58,145 nt of DNA from Bacteroidales bacterium (GTDB taxonomy: Bacteria > Bacteroidota > Bacteroidia > Bacteroidales > UBA932), in NCBI GenBank assembly GCA_015060335.1, contig SUYR01000019.1, positions 1 to 58,145 of the forward strand. The letters run 5' to 3'. How positions within the stretch are numbered: the stretch's first letter is position 1; each line of letters begins with the position of its first letter. Positions 15,794 through 24,672 of the stretch are shown piece after piece. The position numbers were made by a program, and so were the translations under genes. The notes under the pieces are model-generated. The model made no database searches, was not told where the DNA came from, and saw only the letters and a program-made list of their open reading frames with translations.

Positions 15794-18517
15794 TCAGTTG
15801 TTTTTATATGTGGTTGGTGCAGTACCGAACAGGTCCTTGAAACATTTAGTGAAATAAGCAGGAGAAGAGAATCCTGTCATATATGCTACCTCGCTTACCG
15901 ACAGGTTCCCGCTCTTGATGAACAGGGCGGCCTTGCGCAGACGGTATCTTCTGAGCAGGTCGGTAGGGGAAAGTCCGAAATTGGCCTTTGTCTTCCTGTA
16001 CAACTGTACTCGGGAAAGCCCCAGTGAGGTGCTCATGTCTTCTATTCCCAGTTCGCTGTTCTCGAAATTATTTTCCATGTAATCCATCAGATTGTCGCGG
16101 AAGATATCGTCGGCGCAAGGAATTTCCTTTATGCTCACATCCAGAATCTTGTCTGCATTGAATTCGCGGGCGAATGCCTCCTTCAACTGCTTCCTTTCTT
16201 CCATGATGCGTATGAGTTTTATCTTGACATAGTCTATGTTGAAAGGTTTTCGGATATATTCGTCCGCTCCCTCTGCAATTCCGTGCACCATCTGGCTGTC
16301 GTCCGTGAGGGCAGTGAGCAGTACGACCGGAATATGGCTGGTGGCGATATTGCTCTTGATATCCCTGCACAACTGGTAGCCGTTAATATGAGGCATCAGC
16401 ACGTCACTGAGTACAATGGATATATTGTTTTCGAGCACGGACTGAGTGGCTTCGTAGCCGTTGGATACGGAGATTACCGTGAAATTGTCCGAGAGTTCGC
16501 TCACCAGATAGTTGCGTATGTCGTCATCGTCCTCTGCCACGAGTATGGTTTCGTCATATTTTCTGGACAGCAGTTCCTTAACGGTTTCGTCTTCGTCGAA
16601 ATCAGGGAACTCTTCATTGAGATTCTCATTGTGGAACACAGTGTCTTCAGGAAGAAAATCCTTTCCCTTAGGCAGTTCCACATAGAAAGAGGTGTATTTC
16701 CCCGGTTCACTTTCCACGGAAATCCTTCCCTTGTGGAGTTCCACATATTCCTTGCTCAGGTGCAGTCCTATACCTGCTCCGTGATTCTGGACATTGCCTA
16801 CGGAATAGAATCGGTCGAATATGTGCTGCTGTGTGTTGAGGTCCATTCCCTTTCCTGTGTCATGGACTTCTATGATGACGGATGTTTCGGTCTCGGTTAT
16901 CGAGACTGTTATGATTCCGTATTTCTTCGAGTGTTTGAATGCGTTGGAAATCAGGTTGATAAGGACCTGCTCCATCTTGTCGCGGTCTATCCACAGGTCA
17001 AGGGACTTTATGTCTGACTGAAAGTTGTATACGATTCTTTCATTCTGGGCATAAGTCTCGAAGTACCTGATTATTTCATTCGTGAATGAAATGATGTCTG
17101 TCTCCTGTACGGACAATATCTTCTTGTTGTTCTCTATCTTCCTGAAGTCAAGGATCTGGGTCACAATCTTGAGCAGATGTCTTGCGTTGTACCTCAGAGT
17201 CCTGATCTCCTTCTGGATTGCGGGATCCTTTACCGATTTCTCGATCTTGTCCAGAGGATTCAGAATCAGGGTCAGAGGTGTACGGATTTCGTGCGATATG
17301 TTGGTGAAGAACTGAAGTTTCTGATTCGCCATCAGTTCTATCTGGATGTTCTGAGCAAGGAGTTCATTTGTCTTGTCTTCGATTTCAAGGTTGCGTTCCA
17401 CCAGCATCCTGTACTTTCTTGTCATCTTTCGTGTGGTGACAAACGATACCACTGCAATCGAAAGCAGCAGCAGACAGAGCGCTATCATGAGCAGAGCCGA
17501 ACGCGACAGGATCCTGTAGTTGTGCTGGATGTCTTCCAGATCCTTTTTCTGAGAATTTATATGTCTCTGGTAATTCAGTATCTGCTCTGACTGCATCTTT
17601 ATGGTGGATGCATTGCTGATATCCACAATCGAGGATTTCAGGGTGTAGTTCTTGTCAACTTTTTCTCCGCGGAGTATCTTCAATGCTGTCTCTATGACAA
17701 ATTCTCCTCCAGGCGGATATAGGAATGAGGCGTCTATCTTGCCTTCGATTATGGCATCCACGCCTACTATTGCGTCAATGCCGATGAATTTTATCCTGTC
17801 GGCATCATTGCTGTTACGGAAGTTTATTGCTTCATAGGCAGCCAGGACCATATCGTCGTTGTGGCCGAATATGAGGTCGATGTCCTTGTAGTCACTGATG
17901 TCCTCGACCCTTGCCTTTGCGACGTCGTGGATCCAGTTTCCGTTGATTCTTGTTATGTCGTAATGTCCGTTTATGACATCTATGAATCCCTGATGTCTTT
18001 CACGCGCCGGAGAAGATCCTTCAAGGCCGCAAATCTCCAGTATAGATGAGCCGTCTGGAAGTATCGACCTTACATATTCTCCCACATCCCGGCCTATTTC
18101 GTAATTGTCCGCACTGATATAGGTGGAATACATGTCGGACTCTATCTTGCGGTCCCAGATGATGGTAGGGATTCCGCTCAGGTATGCCTCCTCCGCAGCG
18201 TCTGTTATCTGGGATGAGGACTCGTTTGGTGATATGATCAGCAGGTCCACGCCTTCGTCGATGAGTTCCCTTATCTGACTGACCTGCTGTTCGGTGTCGT
18301 TCCTGGATACCTTGATGTTGAGGTTGATGTTGGGATATTTGGTGGCTTCAGCCTCCATCTGTATCATCATGATCTGTCTCCACATGTCGTCTGCACACTG
18401 TGAGAAGCCTATCCTGTAGGTGACGGCATCTTCTGGAACGGATGTCTTGTTGCAGGATATACCCATCACTGACATGAGCAACAGGGATACAGATATTATC
18501 AAGGTCCGGATATTCAT
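15794..18517 (-). CDS. Hybrid two-component system sensor/regulator with periplasmic sugar-binding domain
   Basis: A one-protein regulator of 907 aa. I start it at the ATG at 18517 because a signal sequence begins there; the upstream extension has no hydrophobic start. Domains in order: a periplasmic-binding-protein type 1 sensor (RbsB/LacI-like, about residues 33-300, IGFSQCADDMWRQIM), a membrane helix (about 341-361), a histidine kinase core with His409 in NISHEIRTPL, an ATPase (NLISNAFKHS, GAGIGLHLSKEYVE), a receiver (LVAEDDDDIR, phospho-Asp in VLSDVLMP), and a C-terminal AraC DNA-binding domain (AYMTGFSSPAYFTKCFKDLFG). Regulators of this architecture, such as Bacteroides BT1754, sense monosaccharide, in that case fructose. 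Its place beside a fructokinase gene fits fructose sensing. It should activate the surrounding locus. Confidence 0.92.
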   Translation of the reverse strand: MNIRTLIISVSLLLMSVMGISCNKTSVPEDAVTYRIGFSQCADDMWRQIMMIQMEAEATKYPNINLNIKVSRNDTEQQVSQIRELIDEGVDLLIISPNESSSQITDAAEEAYLSGIPTIIWDRKIESDMYSTYISADNYEIGRDVGEYVRSILPDGSSILEICGLEGSSPARERHQGFIDVINGHYDITRINGNWIHDVAKARVEDISDYKDIDLIFGHNDDMVLAAYEAINFRNSNDADRIKFIGIDAIVGVDAIIEGKIDASFLYPPGGEFVIETALKILRGEKVDKNYTLKSSIVDISNASTIKMQSEQILNYQRHINSQKKDLEDIQHNYRILSRSALLMIALCLLLLSIAVVSFVTTRKMTRKYRMLVERNLEIEDKTNELLAQNIQIELMANQKLQFFTNISHEIRTPLTLILNPLDKIEKSVKDPAIQKEIRTLRYNARHLLKIVTQILDFRKIENNKKILSVQETDIISFTNEIIRYFETYAQNERIVYNFQSDIKSLDLWIDRDKMEQVLINLISNAFKHSKKYGIITVSITETETSVIIEVHDTGKGMDLNTQQHIFDRFYSVGNVQNHGAGIGLHLSKEYVELHKGRISVESEPGKYTSFYVELPKGKDFLPEDTVFHNENLNEEFPDFDEDETVKELLSRKYDETILVAEDDDDIRNYLVSELSDNFTVISVSNGYEATQSVLENNISIVLSDVLMPHINGYQLCRDIKSNIATSHIPVVLLTALTDDSQMVHGIAEGADEYIRKPFNIDYVKIKLIRIMEERKQLKEAFAREFNADKILDVSIKEIPCADDIFRDNLMDYMENNFENSELGIEDMSTSLGLSRVQLYRKTKANFGLSPTDLLRRYRLRKAALFIKSGNLSVSEVAYMTGFSSPAYFTKCFKDLFGTAPTTYKNN

Positions 18518-18586
18518 TGTATTTTTGTTTTTAAGGAAGGTGGCTCCTGCCTGATGGCCATACAAGCCACCTTCCTGAAAATATCA

Positions 18587-20053
18587 TTATTTCTTAGATG
18601 CCACGAACTGGATCTCGCTGCCGCTCACGCTGATTGCCTGAGGCGCAAAAAGCGGAGTCTCGGCATCAGGATCTGCAAGGAGAAGTTTCTCACCGCTCCA
18701 CTCGCCTTCAGGAAGACCTGCGTCACGATAAACGAGGCAGCCTGATGTAGCGCTGCGGTAGATCATCATATAAGTATATTTACTTTCGTTATATACTACA
18801 CTCATGCAGTCGGTAGGACCGTACATGATACCAGCAGCAAGTGTCTCATCCTTCACCCATTCTTCGCCAGCCCAATATTCATATGATGCGATTTTACCGA
18901 AGTCAGATGCATTTACGCGAGCCACATATGTGAGTCTGCCCTTGTCTCCTGCAGGAGAACCGAACATATATACGTAGTTGCCGTTCTGGACATATGCTGC
19001 CTTGATGAATCTGCTCTCTGCCGGCCATTTGAGAGAAGTCTCTGTCCAAGTCTTGCCGTCTTCTGACGAATATACTACGGAACCGTTTGATGTCCAGTCA
19101 GGTTCGAATGTCTCGGCATCGTCTTCCGGTCCCGGCTGGCTTTCGCCTGCATACTCATAGAAATGTGCATATTTTGTTCCGTTCACGCTTACGCAAGCAG
19201 TAGGGATGAGTGCAGATGCAGTCACAGACTCAGTTCCTACTGTCACGATCTTCATGTCGCCCTTTGCAGTGTAGAGTACATTGTGCAGGTTCTTGTCTCC
19301 CATCTTGACATTGTGGAGGATACCCCAGATGGCATCACCGTCCTTGCATGCTGTGATTTTCTCGGCAGAGTCCACTTCGTTGAATGATGCATTTGTGAGT
19401 GATGAAGAGGTCACCTGAGCGTTCTTAGGCATGAATGAGTCGTTTGCAGATCCTGTAGGGATGACCTTCATGTCGTCAAGTTCGAGCCAGAGGTCATACC
19501 AGCACCAACCGCCGAAGAAAGCATCGACCTTGAGGTCGTCTACATTCTCGAAGGTATATGTGTATTCTTCCCAGACATCGTTCTTTTCAGCATTGTTTGT
19601 GTTTACGTCATGAGGAGCGGCGCCTCTGAAGCCCATATAGGCGTTGAGTCCTTTCCATGCTCCCTGATACCACAATGAAAGAGTGTATGACTTGTTTTTC
19701 TTTACACAGATTGACTGTACTGCAACATCTCCCCAGCCGTCAAATCCCACATTGGCATGCAGAGAGCGTGAGCCGGTGAGCGGAGTCTCCGCTTCTGAAA
19801 CATATTCAGGCATGTAGTAAAGTGATTTTGACTTCCAGTTCTCATCTCCGATGAAGTTTTCGAAACCTCCGTCAGTGAGCATGTTGAAACCGTCCGGGTC
19901 CACTGCAATCTCAGTTTTTGCAAGGTAGAGTGAACCGATCGAAGTAGGATTCGGATTTTCCTTCAATGAACCGTTTCCGTCACCGTTCTGGTCCTTCTCA
20001 CATGCTGCAAGCATGGTGAATGCAACAGCAAGAATAAATAAGTACTTTTTCAT
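18587..20053 (-). CDS. Surface lipoprotein: carbohydrate-binding domain plus degenerate DUF4185-like propeller
   Basis: This 488-aa lipoprotein (MKKYLFILAVAFTMLAAC) follows susD, the usual slot of a surface glycan-binding protein. A carbohydrate-binding module (about residues 53-200) begins at DGFNMLTDGGFENF. A propeller-like part (about 212-485) shares EYWAGEEWVKDE and LVYRDAGLPEGEWSGEK with the protein at 14116. The acidic STDFG and FGDNF blocks of that protein have no clear counterpart here (ACKDGDAIWGILHNV stands in their place), so it is more likely a binding protein than an enzyme. Domain order is the reverse of its paralogue. It lies 35 bases downstream of susD. Confidence 0.72.
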   Translation of the reverse strand: MKKYLFILAVAFTMLAACEKDQNGDGNGSLKENPNPTSIGSLYLAKTEIAVDPDGFNMLTDGGFENFIGDENWKSKSLYYMPEYVSEAETPLTGSRSLHANVGFDGWGDVAVQSICVKKNKSYTLSLWYQGAWKGLNAYMGFRGAAPHDVNTNNAEKNDVWEEYTYTFENVDDLKVDAFFGGWCWYDLWLELDDMKVIPTGSANDSFMPKNAQVTSSSLTNASFNEVDSAEKITACKDGDAIWGILHNVKMGDKNLHNVLYTAKGDMKIVTVGTESVTASALIPTACVSVNGTKYAHFYEYAGESQPGPEDDAETFEPDWTSNGSVVYSSEDGKTWTETSLKWPAESRFIKAAYVQNGNYVYMFGSPAGDKGRLTYVARVNASDFGKIASYEYWAGEEWVKDETLAAGIMYGPTDCMSVVYNESKYTYMMIYRSATSGCLVYRDAGLPEGEWSGEKLLLADPDAETPLFAPQAISVSGSEIQFVASKK

Positions 20054-20088
20054 AATGTGTTTGTATTAAGGTGTTAATGATTATGTTT

Positions 20089-21717
20089 CTATAATGGATA
20101 ACCGTCGTTCTGCTTGAGTTTCGGATTGCTTATCCTTTCTGATTCAGGGATAGGGTAGAGATGTCTGTAAGTCTCGTTTGATGGAGAATGACCCCACCAT
20201 GATCCCTTGACATATACATCGCCGAACCTGAGCATCTGCTCCCTTCTCATACCTTCACCGCAGAACTCCCTTCCAAGTTCCTGCAGGAATTCTCCGTACT
20301 GGACAGGTATGCCGTTCACCTGTTTTACTGCGCTGAGTTGGTCTGCCGTGAGTTCCCTGACCTCTTTCGGAAGTGAAGCGTCGAAACTCCTTGAGCGGAT
20401 CTCGTTCACTATGTCAGCCGCTCCCTGGGCATCGCCGTTTCTCAGGAGACATTCAGCCTTCATCATCATGGTCTCCGAAAGCCTGTACATCACCCAGTCC
20501 TGATCGGTCTCCCATTTCTGACCGATCTTGATTTCATATTTTCCGTATCTGTATCCCTCGAATTCATCCGCCGCAGTGGGACTTGAGATGAAGTTCACAT
20601 GATTGTACGGAATGTTCTTGTTGGAAATCATCAGGAAAAGAGGCTCTTTGGTGACATAGTCCACCTGCGGTCCCATAAGATAGGTGTCGACATACCTGCG
20701 GTCATTGTATGATATGCAGTTATGTGTCACAGGGTCCTCTTCTGCGTCGAATGTGTCGGCGACATATGACGGATTCGCTCTCAGACCGTTATAGCCTGCA
20801 GATGCCGCATCATATACTCCCTTTCCGTTCCAGTGCATTGTCTTGGCATATATGCAGTGCAGGATAGGATGTCCGTCGGTCGCGGTGGTCTCGTCATACG
20901 GGATGGAGAATATCACCTCCGGAGAAGATGTGTTGTCAAGGCTGAATACATGTGAGAATGACATGTCCAGTTCATATTTCCCGCTGTTTATTATCTCGTT
21001 GCAGAGAATAAGGGTCGAGTCACGTTTTGATGCATACTCCGGTCCAAGCCATGATTCGGCATTGAGATATATCTTGGCAAGCATATGCTTGGCCGCCCAT
21101 TTGTTGAAACGGCTGTATGTCTTCTCTTCTGTGAGTTTGTCCATGTTGCTGCGTATCTCACTCACCACGAAGTCATATACTTCCTTTCTGGTCCTGGTTT
21201 CAGGCAGATAGTTGTCCGGCACTATGAACGAGTTCTCGATAGGGACGTTGCCGAAGAACGAGAGCAGATGGTAGTAATAGTGTGCACGAACTACCTTGAT
21301 CTCTGCGATGGTGGCCTCGTCAAGTTCCACCCCGGCAGTCTCGAGTTGGTAGAGCACGCGGTTGCAGCAGGATGTTATTCCGTACCAGAGATGGTTCCAA
21401 ACCTCTTCGAAATGCGGGTCGGTAGTGTTCCATTCATGCTTGTTCAGACGCTGCCATATGCCGTTGTCGTTCCATCCTCCGTCGGTATTGATCGGAACGA
21501 CCCATGCATCCGTACCCAGTTCATGAAGGTCCCATACGCTCCTGTCTTCGAAGAACCACCTCATCTGACCGTATATCGGCGAGAGCATATAACCGCTGTT
21601 CTGGTCTGCATCGGCCATCAACTGCTCCATGGTGATGTTGCTGTATACTCTCGGCTCAAGGTCGGTGCATGAGACAAGCAGAACAAGCAGCGATATCATG
21701 TAAATTAATTTCTTCAT
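20089..21717 (-). CDS. SusD-like outer-membrane nutrient-binding lipoprotein
   Basis: This is a 542-aa SusD/RagB family protein with lipoprotein signal MKKLIYMISLLVLLVSC. It should cap the adjacent SusC and bind the oligosaccharide at the cell surface. Family features include the N-terminal TDLEPRVYSNITMEQL, TPR-like helices with EIKVVRAHYYYHLLSFFGNVP and KHMLAKIYLNAE, and the C-terminal GMRREQMLRFGD and YPIPESERISNPKLKQNDGY blocks. It starts 22 bases after the susC stop. Sequence alone does not reveal the ligand. Confidence 0.93.
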   Translation of the reverse strand: MKKLIYMISLLVLLVSCTDLEPRVYSNITMEQLMADADQNSGYMLSPIYGQMRWFFEDRSVWDLHELGTDAWVVPINTDGGWNDNGIWQRLNKHEWNTTDPHFEEVWNHLWYGITSCCNRVLYQLETAGVELDEATIAEIKVVRAHYYYHLLSFFGNVPIENSFIVPDNYLPETRTRKEVYDFVVSEIRSNMDKLTEEKTYSRFNKWAAKHMLAKIYLNAESWLGPEYASKRDSTLILCNEIINSGKYELDMSFSHVFSLDNTSSPEVIFSIPYDETTATDGHPILHCIYAKTMHWNGKGVYDAASAGYNGLRANPSYVADTFDAEEDPVTHNCISYNDRRYVDTYLMGPQVDYVTKEPLFLMISNKNIPYNHVNFISSPTAADEFEGYRYGKYEIKIGQKWETDQDWVMYRLSETMMMKAECLLRNGDAQGAADIVNEIRSRSFDASLPKEVRELTADQLSAVKQVNGIPVQYGEFLQELGREFCGEGMRREQMLRFGDVYVKGSWWGHSPSNETYRHLYPIPESERISNPKLKQNDGYPL

Positions 21718-21739
21718 TTTTGAAACTGATTGAATGTTC

Positions 21740-24670
21740 TTAGAAAGATATGTTCACACCTACGGTCACTGAACGCAGTGTCGGATATTTATGATGGTTG
21801 TCAAGTCCCGGTGTAAGTCCTGTTATGTTCACCGCTTCCGGGTCGATACCGGTGTATTTGGTGAACGTAAGCAGATTCTGGCCGGTGACATATATCCTGG
21901 CACTCTTCACCACCTTCTGCTTCGATGTGTCGAAGGAGTAACCCAGAGTGATGTTGTCCAGTTTCATGAAGTCACCGTCTTCGACATATCTTGCGAGGTA
22001 GGTCGAAGGAGCGAAGTTGTAGTAGTCCCCGATCTTTGTGAATGCACTCTTCGGTACATTGTAACTTGTCAGCCACGCCAGAGTCTCGTACATCATTCTG
22101 TACTGGTTGAGTATCTGATACAGGAAGGCTCCTCTGAACGAAAGGGTGAGGTCAAAGCCGAAGAAATCCACTCTCGTGTTTATGGAAGCGTACATCTTAG
22201 GCATACCGTTTCCTATCACCTTCTTCTGTTCTTCTCCCGCAGCGGAGTTCTCCGCACCCTTGATTCTCCATTGTGTTCCCTGTGCCCTGAGACCCACGTC
22301 CTCATAGCCGTAGAAGTTTCCTACAGGCCACCCTTCTTCAAGGCGGTGCGAATAGGTCTGCACATGGTTCATGTTGCCCAGTTTGAGATATTCAAGTTGG
22401 TAAAGGTCGTTGGAAAGGGAGATGAGCCTGTTCCTGTTGAAGGATACATTTCCTCCGATGCTCCATCTTACGTTCTGTTTCCTGATGATTTCTCCATTGA
22501 GTTCCACTTCGACTCCAGCATTCATGATCGATCCGACATTCGCAAGCATCGAATTGGAGATGTTCGGTGGAGTAGGGACGGTATATGTGTAGAGAAGGTC
22601 ACGGGTGTGACGGTAATATCCGTCCACGGCTCCATGGAGGCGGCCGTCGAGGAACGAGAAGTCGAGTCCCACATTTGCCTCATGCTTTTCCTCCCACTTC
22701 AGGTCCGGATTAGGGTTGTTTGAAGGGATTATGCCGTTCACCCATTTGCCGTCCACAAATGACATGTACGAATTGTTGAAATTGTACAGTGAGATATATT
22801 GGTAGGCAGAACCAGGTTCTGTTCCTGTGACTCCGTATCCGGCGCGCAGTTTGAGTTCGTCTATCCAGCCGATTCCATTCATGAAGTCCTCATTGCTGAT
22901 TCTCCATCCGGCACTTACCGACGGGAACCATCCCCATCTGTTGTTTGCTCCGAACTTGTCGCTGCCTTCCCTTCTGAGACTCGCCATGACAAGATAACGG
23001 TTGGCATAGTTGTAATTGACACGGCCGAAGAAGCCTATCAGTTTTCTTTCCCATTTGTTCGAACTGAGGGTGGAAAGACCTTCCAATGTGGATTCTCCTG
23101 AGCCGATGTTCCATACTCCGAATCCGTCGATAGGGAAATTGTATGCCTTCATGCTCCAACTCTGGCTTACGAAACGGTTGTAACTGTAGCCCAGTGTTGC
23201 AGAGATGTTGTGGTCACCGATCATTTTGGAATAATCCGCCTGAACCTCGAGGGTCATGTCGCTGTTGTGTCCGCCGCTGAGTGTGGCAGAACCGAACTCG
23301 CTTCCGTACACTGCCGCATATGTCTTGTGAGAACCGGCCCATTCCTTTTCGTTGAAATAGCCCTGATATATACCTGTGGCACTGATCCTCAGGTCCTTGA
23401 GCGGTTCTATCGTCACCTTTCCGCTGGCAGTCAGGGAGTTGTAGTTGTTCACTCCGGTATATTCATTGGCTGCGCAGACAGGGTTCTGTCCGTTTGAAGT
23501 CTCGTAATACTTTCCATCTGAGTCATAGACAGGTAGGGTCGGGTTTCTCATCGAGGCCTGGGCATAGAGTTCTCCCGGAACAAATCCGTCCCTGACTATC
23601 TTGTCGTTGATGTTGAGGTTGATGCGGAGCCTGTCGTCAAACATCGAGTGGTTGAGCGCAAGTTTGAGCGCAAGAGACCTGTGGAATGATTTCTCATATA
23701 TACCCTGCTTGTCAGAGTAGGTGAGGCTTCCGACATAACTTGTATTCTTCTGACCTCCCTTTATGGAAAGATAATGATTGTGCGAGACCGGATTGCGGGT
23801 GATTTCGCCCACCCAGTCGGTAGAACCTCCGAAATCGTTCATTCCCTTTCCTGCAAAATCAGGATTTTCCATATATCTGCGGTAATCGGCTGCGCTTAAC
23901 TGGTCGTCCTGACCGGCCATGCGGTCGAACTTCACATATCCGTTATATTCCACGCTTGCCCTTCCTGCTTTAGGAGACTTGGTGTTTATGATGATCACAC
24001 CGTTAGTTCCTCTTGTACCGTAGATTGCTGCGGCAGAACCGTCCTTGAGCACATCTATGGATTCGATGTCTTCCGGTGCCACGGAGTTGAGCGATCCGCC
24101 TGCGATACCGTCTATCACAATCAGAGGGTCCGAAGATGCAGCAAGAGTAGAAATACCGCGCAGGGATATGCTTGGTGAAGCATTAGGCTCTCCAGAAGTC
24201 ATTGCCATACCGAGTCCCGCCACCTTACCCTGAAGCAGTCCGAGGGGAGATGATACGCCACCTTGGATGAAATCGTCAGCCTTGACTCGTGTTATCGAGG
24301 TGGTGATTTCCTCCTTTTTCATAGAACCGTAACCGATGGCTATCACTTCCTGGAGTCCGATAGCATCTTCCTGCATTGTGACGTCAATGACAGACCTTCC
24401 ACCCACCTTGACGGTCTCGTTCTTCATTCCCATGAATGAAAATTCAAGAACTGCATCAGGAGAGTTTACACTTATGCTGTAGGTTCCGTCGTCATCAGTG
24501 ATGCTGCCGTTCAGACTTCCTTTTTCAAGGACGCCGACTCCCGGCATGGCCACCCCGAAAGAGTCCTTTACTGTTCCGCTCACCTGATGGCTTTGAGCGG
24601 ATACGGCCTGTGCAAGGAACAGTGCGGCAATTGCCGGAACCGCCTGTAATATTATGTGACGCATAGACAT
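21740..24670 (-). CDS. SusC-like TonB-dependent outer-membrane transporter
   Basis: This 976-aa transporter imports oligosaccharides with the SusD next door. It has a signal peptide (MRHIILQAVPAIAALFLAQAVSA), a carboxypeptidase-like regulatory domain (about residues 28-100, GTVKDSFGVAMPGVGVLEKG), and a TonB-box/plug start (LQEVIAIGYGSMKKEEITTS). The SusC signature is SLRGISTLAASSDPLIVIDG with IDVLKDGSAAAIYGTRGTNG. The barrel ends in SVTVGVNISF. The first ATG (24670) and a second two codons on (24664) are both possible starts. There is a gap of only 2 bases to the upstream GH172 gene, so the two are surely co-transcribed. Confidence 0.94.
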   Translation of the reverse strand: MSMRHIILQAVPAIAALFLAQAVSAQSHQVSGTVKDSFGVAMPGVGVLEKGSLNGSITDDDGTYSISVNSPDAVLEFSFMGMKNETVKVGGRSVIDVTMQEDAIGLQEVIAIGYGSMKKEEITTSITRVKADDFIQGGVSSPLGLLQGKVAGLGMAMTSGEPNASPSISLRGISTLAASSDPLIVIDGIAGGSLNSVAPEDIESIDVLKDGSAAAIYGTRGTNGVIIINTKSPKAGRASVEYNGYVKFDRMAGQDDQLSAADYRRYMENPDFAGKGMNDFGGSTDWVGEITRNPVSHNHYLSIKGGQKNTSYVGSLTYSDKQGIYEKSFHRSLALKLALNHSMFDDRLRINLNINDKIVRDGFVPGELYAQASMRNPTLPVYDSDGKYYETSNGQNPVCAANEYTGVNNYNSLTASGKVTIEPLKDLRISATGIYQGYFNEKEWAGSHKTYAAVYGSEFGSATLSGGHNSDMTLEVQADYSKMIGDHNISATLGYSYNRFVSQSWSMKAYNFPIDGFGVWNIGSGESTLEGLSTLSSNKWERKLIGFFGRVNYNYANRYLVMASLRREGSDKFGANNRWGWFPSVSAGWRISNEDFMNGIGWIDELKLRAGYGVTGTEPGSAYQYISLYNFNNSYMSFVDGKWVNGIIPSNNPNPDLKWEEKHEANVGLDFSFLDGRLHGAVDGYYRHTRDLLYTYTVPTPPNISNSMLANVGSIMNAGVEVELNGEIIRKQNVRWSIGGNVSFNRNRLISLSNDLYQLEYLKLGNMNHVQTYSHRLEEGWPVGNFYGYEDVGLRAQGTQWRIKGAENSAAGEEQKKVIGNGMPKMYASINTRVDFFGFDLTLSFRGAFLYQILNQYRMMYETLAWLTSYNVPKSAFTKIGDYYNFAPSTYLARYVEDGDFMKLDNITLGYSFDTSKQKVVKSARIYVTGQNLLTFTKYTGIDPEAVNITGLTPGLDNHHKYPTLRSVTVGVNISF

Positions 24671-24672
24671 TC

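Noticed and set aside
16283..17017. 244-codon plus-strand frame inside the sensor kinase gene
   Set aside because: It is a shadow of the kinase/receiver coding sequence, with no start context or domain.
18518..18565. Upstream ATG extension of the hybrid sensor gene
   Set aside because: The added 16 residues precede a complete signal sequence, which would then be internal.
21791..22723. Long plus-strand open frame (310 codons) inside the SusC region
   Set aside because: It is antisense to a clear SusC gene, has no signal or domain, and reflects the codon bias of the real gene.
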